Shown here: piece after piece, positions 1 through 5,374 of the stretch
Layout: the number at the start of each line of letters is the position of its first letter
How positions within the stretch are numbered: the stretch's first letter is position 1
Source: a virus
Virus record (IMG/VR): IMGVR_UViG_3300035157_000226
Span: 1 to 30,151 of that record
Direction: 5' to 3' (one strand)
DNA: 30,151 nt
Made by a program: the position numbers and the translations under genes
The notes under the pieces: model-generated
Databases searched by the model: none
What the model was told of the DNA's origin: nothing
The model's input: the letters and a program-made list of their open reading frames with translations, nothing else

Positions 1-1
1 C

Positions 2-154
2 CAAGAGGCACTTGAAAACTTTGACCAATTCTGTGATTACTTCGATGCAGCAGCAAGAACACCAAGACCAACTGAAAACAATACTGGAGGATCTGCAATA
101 CCAGATATTAGCCCTTCAGAAGCCACAATTAATGTACAAGCCTCCAGACAGTGA
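2..154 (+). CDS. C-terminal fragment of an unidentified (probably baseplate/hub region) protein, 5' truncated
   Basis: The frame starting at base 2 is open from the window edge to TGA at 152-154 and gives about 50 residues, including NFDQFCDYFDAAA near the start and a Pro/Thr/Ser-rich tail ending in NVQASRQ. I prefer this frame over the overlapping one starting at base 3 because its codons end mostly in A or T, as in the neighbouring genes, whereas the other frame gives a Gln-rich run with many G/C-ending codons. In T4 the gene before the PAAR gene region is gp5 (hub/lysozyme), so this could be the end of a hub-type protein, but nothing in the fragment proves it. It overlaps the next gene by 23 nt. 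Confidence 0.55.
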   Translation, partial: QEALENFDQFCDYFDAAARTPRPTENNTGGSAIPDISPSEATINVQASRQ

Positions 155-305
155 GGAATACGTTAAAGTAACAGATTATCTCGATAGTATTGAGATGCGT
201 CTAAGAGCACTTGAAAAAGATTCCCATAAAGCTCCTAGAACGAATCATGGGGAAAGACTTACCAAACTAGAACAGAAGATCAATGACTCCAGCACAAATA
301 TATAA
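132..305 (+). CDS. small helical protein, 57 aa, unknown function
   Basis: I chose ATG at 132 (protein start MYKPPDSEEYVKV) because the upstream part of this frame overlaps a better coding frame ending at 154. A longer version starting at TTG 12 would give 97 aa. Two short amphipathic segments are visible: YLDSIEMRLRALEKD at about residues 15-29 and GERLTKLEQKI at about 40-50, with leucine/isoleucine spacing suggestive of coiled coil. There is no signal peptide or membrane segment. It overlaps the preceding gene by 23 nt and the following PAAR gene by 23 nt, which suggests translational coupling within a structural operon. A small virion or assembly protein is a reasonable guess from position; no family is recognised. 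Confidence 0.5.
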   Translation: MYKPPDSEEYVKVTDYLDSIEMRLRALEKDSHKAPRTNHGERLTKLEQKINDSSTNI

Positions 306-621
306 CGGTGGTGTAGAAACAGGTGGAGTTTGCCCCTGTACAACTCCTCCAACACCTATCGACTGTGCTGCGAGTGCAAGTAGAACAGTTCGGGTAAATA
401 ATCTAGCACCTGTTGTGATGAATGATAGTATGTCTCCAGCATCGGGTGCTACTTGTACATCTCCTCCTAGTGGATGTGTTTCTACCAGAATGGTAATTGC
501 TACATCTACTAAGGTATTTGTACAAGGTCAACCAGTAGCAAAGATAGGTGATATATTGAACGGTGGTACAAATATCAGATTATCTGGTGCTACACAATCA
601 GCAAATGTAAATTTTGGATAA
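283..621 (+). CDS. PAAR-motif protein, spike tip (T4 gp5.4-like)
   Basis: 112 aa. PAAR proteins form the sharp conical tip that caps the central spike of contractile tails and type VI secretion systems. The second half shows the family layout: a beta-strand segment TVRVNNLAPVVMNDSMSP (about residues 35-52), a Cys-containing loop, then TKVFVQGQPVAKIGDILNGG (about 76-95), which matches the usual pattern of a strand, a 'GxPxAxxGD' turn and a following Gly-rich strand. Cysteines cluster near the N-terminus (VCPC, DC) and mid-protein, which could bind metal as in known PAAR tips. In T4 the PAAR gene 5.4 lies just before gene 6, which fits the gp25 and gp6 homologues downstream here. It overlaps the upstream small gene, and its stop lies 4 nt before the next ATG. 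Confidence 0.8.
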   Translation: MTPAQIYNGGVETGGVCPCTTPPTPIDCAASASRTVRVNNLAPVVMNDSMSPASGATCTSPPSGCVSTRMVIATSTKVFVQGQPVAKIGDILNGGTNIRLSGATQSANVNFG

Positions 622-625
622 TATT

Positions 626-928
626 ATGTTATTTTTATCAAAACCTTCTGTGTATACATTACCTGGTACATGGGAGAAACAACCAGATCTACTGATTCCT
701 CACCTACATCTTTCACCTGATCAAGGTTTTATTTTATTCCTTGGTCTTGTTACTTTGTCTTTGGTTGGTTATGGGATATATCTCACATTTGGATCAGGCA
801 AGAAGGATTTAAGAGACCAGATTGATGAACATGCTAAGTTGCATGAGTTAGGTATTGCTCATGGACATGGTGGTAATAAGGGTGCTTATGAAATAAGTGG
901 TAAGCTTGACCATAAGCACGATTCGTAG
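626..928 (+). CDS. PsbN-like single-span membrane protein
   Basis: 100 aa from ATG 626. A TTG at 614 in the same frame would add four residues but overlaps the PAAR stop. One hydrophobic span (about residues 34-55) ends in GYGIYLTFG and is followed by KKDLRDQIDEH. This matches the PsbN pattern of a single transmembrane helix ending 'G..IY..FGPP...L.D.F..HE' (family knowledge). PsbN is a roughly 43-aa photosystem II assembly/repair factor of cyanobacteria and plastids; this protein is longer, with an extra 30-residue soluble N-terminus and a His/Gly-rich C-terminal tail (H69, H73, H79, H81 and HKH near the end). The Pro-Pro after FG is replaced by Ser-Gly. It may act on host thylakoids, or it may simply be a phage membrane protein that resembles PsbN. 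Confidence 0.6.
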   Translation: MLFLSKPSVYTLPGTWEKQPDLLIPHLHLSPDQGFILFLGLVTLSLVGYGIYLTFGSGKKDLRDQIDEHAKLHELGIAHGHGGNKGAYEISGKLDHKHDS

Positions 929-934
929 TATACT
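906..934 (+). promoter_or_regulatory. sigma-70-type promoter (-35 TTGACC, -10 TATACT, 17-nt spacer)
   Basis: TTGACC at 906-911 and TATACT at 929-934 are separated by exactly 17 nt, and each hexamer matches the bacterial consensus at 5 of 6 positions. It overlaps the end of the PsbN-like gene, and transcription would start about 19 nt before the ATG at 960. Host-type promoters drive early genes in T4-like cyanophages, so the downstream block may be expressed earlier than the virion genes. Confidence 0.6.
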
Positions 935-959
935 ATTGAAGTAGTTTGATATCTTATCA

Positions 960-1109
960 ATGGCGATAAGGAGTAAAAGTCTAAGTGGTGGCGAATACGT
1001 AGAAGCAATACCCAAGAAGACCCGACAGGGAATGGGGAAACATACTAAATACAGTGCCAGCTCTCGTAATGGGGCTAAAAAACGCTATCGAGGTCAAGGG
1101 AGAAAATAA
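960..1109 (+). CDS. small basic protein, 49 aa, unknown function
   Basis: ATG 960 to TAA 1107-1109. The protein is strongly basic: it carries many Lys/Arg residues, including KKTRQGMGKHTKY (about residues 19-31) and a C-terminal stretch NGAKKRYRGQGRK, with almost no hydrophobic core. Such composition suggests nucleic acid or ribosome binding, but this is inference. My recollection is that small basic proteins with a 'GEYVEA.PKKTRQG' start recur in T4-like cyanophages; this could not be checked here. It begins about 19 nt after the predicted start of transcription from the 906-934 promoter. The A of its TAA is immediately followed by the ATG of the next gene. Its codons include CGA, GGG and CCC, which are rare in the neighbouring giants. 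Confidence 0.7.
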   Translation: MAIRSKSLSGGEYVEAIPKKTRQGMGKHTKYSASSRNGAKKRYRGQGRK

Positions 1110-1241
1110 ATGCCTAACACATTTGGATACACAGTCGGGAAACCGAGGAACCTTCAATATCGTTCCGATTGGGATGATGATAAGGACGGTAATATAGATA
1201 CTGAAGAAAGGGAGAAGTACAATCCAGAGGAATCTGAATAA
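1110..1241 (+). CDS. 43-aa acidic protein with one EF-hand-type calcium loop
   Basis: ATG 1110 directly abuts the previous stop; TAA is at 1239-1241. The centre contains DDDKDGNIDTEE (residues 22-33), which fills every canonical EF-hand loop position: Asp at 1, 3 and 5, Gly at 6, Ile at 8, Asp at 9 and Glu at 12. The flanks (NLQYRSDW before, REKYNPEE after) are too short for a full helix-loop-helix pair, so it may work as a single Ca2+-binding loop, or the loop may be a beta-type calcium site like those in dockerin or structural proteins. No homologue is recognised with certainty. It lies in the small-gene cluster behind the sigma-70-type promoter. Confidence 0.65.
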   Translation: MPNTFGYTVGKPRNLQYRSDWDDDKDGNIDTEEREKYNPEESE

Positions 1242-1258
1242 CGGCGAAGGCTCCGAAT

Positions 1259-1405
1259 ATGGATAATCAAAAGGATAAAGAAAAACAATTCATCTCCGAA
1301 TGCGATTCTGATTGGTACTTAAGTAAGTCCAAAAAGAGAGACGTAAGTAAGGTCAAAGACGATCTTATAGATTGGGATGAAGCAATAGACTATACACACT
1401 GTTAA
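1259..1405 (+). CDS. small charged protein, 48 aa, unknown function
   Basis: ATG 1259 to TAA 1403-1405, with the next ATG starting at 1406. The protein is highly charged: a Lys-rich N-terminus (MDNQKDKEKQF), an aromatic patch DSDWYLSKSKKRD near residues 16-28 and an acidic C-terminus with DDLIDWDEAIDY. It has two cysteines (C15 and the final residue C48). No signal, membrane span or known family is seen. The end-to-end arrangement with its neighbours and the A/T-ending codons support it as a real gene. It ends the trio of mini-genes that precede the oxygenase-like genes. Confidence 0.6.
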   Translation: MDNQKDKEKQFISECDSDWYLSKSKKRDVSKVKDDLIDWDEAIDYTHC

Positions 1406-1981
1406 ATGACTAAAAAAGGTGACGTGTGCTCAAACATCATGAGCCACATTTTTATTGTATCTAACTTTTTAACTGAAACAGAAGCAGACGCTATTTATGA
1501 TCAGGTACTTGTAAAAGAACCAGAATGGATGGCATTAGGTCCACACGACTATGCTGGTGTAAAGGGTGATAAACTCACTGGGCGTTTTAAATACTATAAT
1601 GGACTTGATGATGAAATCATCGGGTCTATTTTAGTGCCTAAGCTTAGAACCATGTTCGGACGCAATAGATGGGTTCAGTGCTGGTTCAATACCTTTAGAG
1701 AAGGTGACTGTATTACAAAGCATATACACAATGACCCCTCTAAACCCCATCATGCTCGACCAAAATCATTTACCTGTGGAAATCTATTTCTTGGTGGAGA
1801 TGAAGCAACTGGTACGATCTATGATGGTATAAACTATGAGAATAAAAAGGGTCGTCTTTTAATCTTTAGGGACGATATACCTCATTGGTCAAAACCTTAT
1901 ACTGGAAAGGACGTTCGTATTACTATGGCATGTGATATACATGACCATAAGTTGAACAATAACATGAGAAAGTTGAATTGA
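1406..1981 (+). CDS. 2-oxoglutarate/Fe(II) oxygenase-like protein (first of three)
   Basis: 191 aa from ATG 1406; ATG 1439 (protein start MSHIFIVSNF) is an equally plausible start and begins where the conserved fold seems to begin. It carries the double-stranded beta-helix signature of 2OG/Fe(II) enzymes: HIHND at 106-110 (HxD metal ligands H108 and D110), the strand NLFLGGD near 125-131, a distal metal-ligand candidate H160 in DDIPHWSKP and R171 in DVRITMACD as the likely 2-oxoglutarate carboxylate ligand. The third gene of this cluster is a clear paralog (same CGNLFLGGD/CTNLFLGGD and GxxYxxxxxxNKxGxLxxF layout). The substrate is unknown; phage relatives are often annotated only as oxygenases. 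Its TGA overlaps the next ATG. Confidence 0.75.
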   Translation: MTKKGDVCSNIMSHIFIVSNFLTETEADAIYDQVLVKEPEWMALGPHDYAGVKGDKLTGRFKYYNGLDDEIIGSILVPKLRTMFGRNRWVQCWFNTFREGDCITKHIHNDPSKPHHARPKSFTCGNLFLGGDEATGTIYDGINYENKKGRLLIFRDDIPHWSKPYTGKDVRITMACDIHDHKLNNNMRKLN

Positions 1982-2664
1982 TGTATCAGATCAATACCCG
2001 AAAACCTAAGAGAGTTGAATATGGTCTCATATTTGATGACTTTCTGAAATATCCAGATAAAGTCGCCGAGATGTTGTTCACATTAAACCCTATAGCTCAT
2101 AAGAAAGGGTGTGAAGCAAGAGAGTTACCATCTTATAATGGTAAACTGTTTAAAGACATGAGACATACCTTATATTCCAATAAGGTTGAAGCAATTTATA
2201 AGTTATTGGGTCGTTGGTCGAAACAAAATCCTTTAGGTGATCCAAGTGACGGTAACTTAGGGAAAAGAATCACCACTAATGTGTTTCGTATAAAGGATGA
2301 TCCCTTTCATACACCCGATACCCATTACTGGTGGCCACATTATGATATGGGATGGACTGCTATTCTTTATTTGAATGAAATTGATGATACTGGTACTAAT
2401 TTGTATCGTAGTTTAGATAAAGGAGAAGAGGAAGCAAAAGATATTACAGAAGAACATTATGAACCTTGGAGATCTAAAGATAAGTACGAACTTCTGTATA
2501 CATTTGAACCTAAGTTCAATCGTCTAGTATTTTTTAATGCTAAGGATATATGTCATGGGCAAAACATACATAGTGAAAGCGAACTCTTTCGCACAAACAA
2601 ATGTAGAATGAATCAGGTGTTCTTTTTTGATGGATATAGTAAAAATTCCCCAATTCATCACTGA
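1981..2664 (+). CDS. prolyl-hydroxylase-like / DUF6445-type 2OG-Fe(II) oxygenase (second of three)
   Basis: 227 aa from ATG 1981, which overlaps the upstream stop in a TTGATG junction. Core motifs are HYD at 120-122 within WWPHYDMGWTAILYLN (iron ligands H120 and D122), the following strand GTNLYRS, the distal H192 in KDICHGQNIH and R209 near the C-terminus in KCRMNQVFFF. This order (HxD, about 70 residues, H, about 17 residues, R) is typical of the non-heme iron 2OG oxygenase fold. It is only distantly similar to the flanking pair and resembles DUF6445-type proteins. The substrate cannot be read from sequence; protein, nucleotide or glycan hydroxylation are all possible. It overlaps the next gene by 35 nt, implying coupled translation. 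Confidence 0.7.
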   Translation: MYQINTRKPKRVEYGLIFDDFLKYPDKVAEMLFTLNPIAHKKGCEARELPSYNGKLFKDMRHTLYSNKVEAIYKLLGRWSKQNPLGDPSDGNLGKRITTNVFRIKDDPFHTPDTHYWWPHYDMGWTAILYLNEIDDTGTNLYRSLDKGEEEAKDITEEHYEPWRSKDKYELLYTFEPKFNRLVFFNAKDICHGQNIHSESELFRTNKCRMNQVFFFDGYSKNSPIHH

Positions 2665-3139
2665 AGATGAATGTGATGTGATAATAGAAGAACTTTCATC
2701 TCTAGCAGGTGATCGTAAAGCATTTTATGGTGTTGGATTATCATATGGAGAGAATCCACTTGATGTACCTCGTATAAAAGATATATTGTGGAGTAAACTA
2801 CAGTTATTATTTGGTAGAAGATCTTATGTGAACTGTTGGGGTAATATACTCTCATCAGGTATGCAGGTAGAACCACATAAGCATAGAGATAAAACAGATA
2901 GAAGGTCTAAGGGAGAAAAATATCCGTATCGCTGTACAAACCTGTTTCTAGGTGGAGATCCTTCAATAGGTACAGTATATGGTAAGGAAAAGCATATTAA
3001 TAAGAGAGGAGAACTTGTAGTCTTTAGTTCTGAACTGGTTCATAGTGTTCCAGTTATTACATCAAGTGGATATCGTTTTTCATTGATTATGGACTTCATG
3101 AGTACGAAAGTTGATGAGGACTGGATTAAACTGAATTAA
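2630..3139 (+). CDS. 2-oxoglutarate/Fe(II) oxygenase-like protein (third of three; paralog of the first)
   Basis: 169 aa from ATG 2630. Metal-binding candidates are HKHRD at 83-87 (H85 and D87), H138 in SSELVHSVPV and R149 in GYRFSLIMDF as the 2-oxoglutarate anchor. The spacing and surrounding strands (TNLFLGGDPSIGTVYG, NKRGELVVF) parallel the 1406 gene closely, so the two are probably products of an old duplication, with the unrelated-looking 1981 gene between them. The N-terminus (IVKIPQFITEDECDVIIEEL) likewise resembles that of the first. It overlaps the previous gene by 35 nt. A late-promoter-like motif starts 5 nt after its stop, marking the end of this islet. Confidence 0.72.
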   Translation: MDIVKIPQFITEDECDVIIEELSSLAGDRKAFYGVGLSYGENPLDVPRIKDILWSKLQLLFGRRSYVNCWGNILSSGMQVEPHKHRDKTDRRSKGEKYPYRCTNLFLGGDPSIGTVYGKEKHINKRGELVVFSSELVHSVPVITSSGYRFSLIMDFMSTKVDEDWIKLN

Positions 3140-3143
3140 AGTC

Positions 3144-3151
3144 GCTAAATA
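3144..3151 (+). promoter_or_regulatory. late-promoter-like motif GCTAAATA upstream of gp25
   Basis: GCTAAATA lies 25 nt before the gp25 ATG and just after the oxygenase stop. It differs by two bases from the T4 late consensus TATAAATA and recurs identically at 27194-27201. It probably opens late transcription of the gp25-gp6-giant block. Confidence 0.5.
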
Positions 3152-3176
3152 AAGTGATACTCTTATATCGCTTTGA

Positions 3177-3569
3177 ATGGCTTCATTCACTCCGTTTAAA
3201 GACATAGCAATTTCATTCACAAGAAATAAGATCACAGATGATATTCTTGTGAAGAAAGATGCAGCTGCGGTAAAGCAAGCAGTAATTAATATATTACTTA
3301 CAAATAAAGGTGAACGGCTGTTCGATTCAAGTTATGGATCGGATGTGCCGTCTTATTTGTTTAATCCGTTGGATTATGGTACTGCTGCACAGATAGAGAA
3401 TGCGATTCAAGCAGCATTGAGATATGAACCAAGAATTAGGATAATAGACTTAGGTGTTGAACCTGATTTCGATAGTAATGGATTTGAAGTTCTATTGAGC
3501 TTCAATATTATAGGTCGTAACGACTCTATTCCTTATGAAATTGAATTCTTCCTTGAAAGTACACGATAA
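3177..3569 (+). CDS. 25: baseplate wedge subunit, T4 gp25-like (GPW/gp25 family)
   Basis: 130 aa, nearly the same length as T4 gp25 (132 aa). gp25-family proteins sit in the baseplate wedge core beside gp6 and are thought to help nucleate sheath assembly. Visible family features are a short N-terminal beta stretch, a helix with AAVKQAVINILLTNKGER (about residues 29-46), the conserved FDSSYGSDVPSYLFNPLD segment (about 49-66) and a C-terminal strand region ending in IPYEIEFFLE. The 'L.T..GER.....YGS......F' pattern is diagnostic for the family. No clear Shine-Dalgarno precedes the ATG. The stop overlaps the gp6 start in TAATG, as expected for coupled wedge genes. Confidence 0.88.
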   Translation: MASFTPFKDIAISFTRNKITDDILVKKDAAAVKQAVINILLTNKGERLFDSSYGSDVPSYLFNPLDYGTAAQIENAIQAALRYEPRIRIIDLGVEPDFDSNGFEVLLSFNIIGRNDSIPYEIEFFLESTR

Positions 3570-5374
3570 TGCCTTACACACAAATAGCAAACTTAGATTT
3601 CGCTGATATCAAGACAGCTCTTAAAGATTATATGAGAGCACAGTCAGATTTTACTGACTATGACTTTGAAGGATCTGCAATTAGTCAGATTCTGGATGTA
3701 ATGGCGTACAATACCTATTACACTGCATTTAACACCAATATGGTGGTGAATGAGATGTTCTTGGACTCTGCTACACTCAGAGATAATGTAGTTTCACTTG
3801 CAAAACAGATTGGATACAAACCGAGGTCTGCTTCTGCACCAACTGCACATGTAAATCTAACTGCTACCTATAGTGGAGGTGGTGCAGCACCCGATACACT
3901 TGTTTTAAGGGAAGGAACTGGAGTAACTACTAATTTTGATGATGTTTTGTATCAATATGTAACAATTGATGACGAAGAGGTTCCAGTAGTCAATGGAATT
4001 GCTACTTGGACTGATTTAAAACTTTATGAAGGCACTTTACTCACTCAGAGTACCGTTGTTAACACTGCAAATCCAAATCAGAAGTTTATTCTCAATAATC
4101 AGAACATTGATACCTCTTCTATTCGCATTAAAGTGTATGAACAACGCAATTCTTCAAATTTTGTAACATATAAACCAGTAGAAAACATTCTAAACTTAGA
4201 TGGTACATCAGAAGTCTTTTTTGTAGAAGAAATTGAAGATGAAAACTACGAAATATTCTTTGGTGATGGAATCTTTGGTAAAAAGTTAGAGAATGGTAAC
4301 TTTGTAGAGATTAGTTATCTAACTACCACTGGTTCTAGTAGTAATGGTGCAAAATCATTTACTTTCTCTGGTATCATAACTGAGAAAAGTACTGGTAATG
4401 CAATTCCATACACAACTACACTAGCAACATCTAAAAAGTCTGAGGGTGGTGCTACTATTGAATCAGTCTCTTCCATTAAGAGCTCTGCATCAAAAGCATA
4501 TGCTGCACAAGACAGAGCAGTAACAGCTTCTGACTATCAAAGCATTATTAGAAAGATTTATCCTTCTGTATCGGATATTATAACATTTGGTGGAGAAGAA
4601 GATAACCCACCTGAGTTTGGTAAGGTTAAAGTTTCTGTTAAACCACAAAATGCTATTGCGTTATCATCTAGTGCTAAGGCAGATATAGCAAAGAAACTTA
4701 AAAACTATACAATAGCATCTATTACACCTGTTATTGTTGATCCTTCTATTCTATACATTGAGTTGGATTCTACAATCAGTTATAAGGGATCCTCTACTAC
4801 ATTAACTAAGGCAGAAATACAAACCAAGGCTACGACTGCAGTTGAGGAGTATATAGCACAGTCAACGACTGAGAAGTTTAATGGTAAGTTCCGTCATAGT
4901 AAGTTTGCATCTGTTATAGATGGTTCAGATCAATCTATCTCATCCAATATTACGAATGTAACACTCAGGAAGGACTTCTATCCTACACTCAATTCTACTT
5001 TCTATTATGAGTTGTGTTATTTGAATGAATTTAAAGATTCATGTGATGCTTCTGTATTAAAGTCAACTGGTTTTATAGTCAGTGAGTATCCTACATTTAC
5101 AGTGTACTTAGAGGATGATACAAAGGGGAAAATCGACCTATATAGACTGAACTCCCTAACTGGCGAAAAGATATACCTGGTAAAGGGTGTAGGCGATATT
5201 AATTATAAGCATGGTGAGATTAAATTATACAATCTAACAATAATTAAAGGTAGTTTCGCAGATAATAAAATCGAACTTAGAGTAGATCCTGCATCAAGGG
5301 ATGTAAATGCTGTTCGTGAAGTTTATCTTGACGTTGATATCTCCAAATCCAACTTTAATGCTCTTCCAGAATGA
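3569..5374 (+). CDS. 6: baseplate wedge subunit, T4 gp6-like (baseplate J family)
   Basis: 601 aa (T4 gp6 is about 660). gp6 forms the ring that joins the wedges and changes shape on contraction. The N-terminus has the typical helical segment with FEGSAISQILDVMAYNTYY (about residues 34-52) and FLDSATLRDNVVSLAKQIGY (about 65-84). Mid-protein shows FGDGIFGKKLENGN (about 230-243), and DRAVTASDYQSIIRKIYP (about 315-332) is the baseplate-J signature around an 'R.VT..DY' motif. The C-terminal 120 residues look like a separate beta-rich domain. It follows gp25 with a 1-nt overlap, and its TGA overlaps the giant's ATG (ATGA). Order and motifs together make this assignment strong. Confidence 0.87.
   Translation: MPYTQIANLDFADIKTALKDYMRAQSDFTDYDFEGSAISQILDVMAYNTYYTAFNTNMVVNEMFLDSATLRDNVVSLAKQIGYKPRSASAPTAHVNLTATYSGGGAAPDTLVLREGTGVTTNFDDVLYQYVTIDDEEVPVVNGIATWTDLKLYEGTLLTQSTVVNTANPNQKFILNNQNIDTSSIRIKVYEQRNSSNFVTYKPVENILNLDGTSEVFFVEEIEDENYEIFFGDGIFGKKLENGNFVEISYLTTTGSSSNGAKSFTFSGIITEKSTGNAIPYTTTLATSKKSEGGATIESVSSIKSSASKAYAAQDRAVTASDYQSIIRKIYPSVSDIITFGGEEDNPPEFGKVKVSVKPQNAIALSSSAKADIAKKLKNYTIASITPVIVDPSILYIELDSTISYKGSSTTLTKAEIQTKATTAVEEYIAQSTTEKFNGKFRHSKFASVIDGSDQSISSNITNVTLRKDFYPTLNSTFYYELCYLNEFKDSCDASVLKSTGFIVSEYPTFTVYLEDDTKGKIDLYRLNSLTGEKIYLVKGVGDINYKHGEIKLYNLTIIKGSFADNKIELRVDPASRDVNAVREVYLDVDISKSNFNALPE

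Noticed and set aside
12-305. A single 97-aa gene starting at TTG 12
   Set aside because: Its first 40 codons overlap a better coding frame (2-154) and give a Gln-rich run with G/C-ending codons; ATG 132 gives a cleaner small gene.
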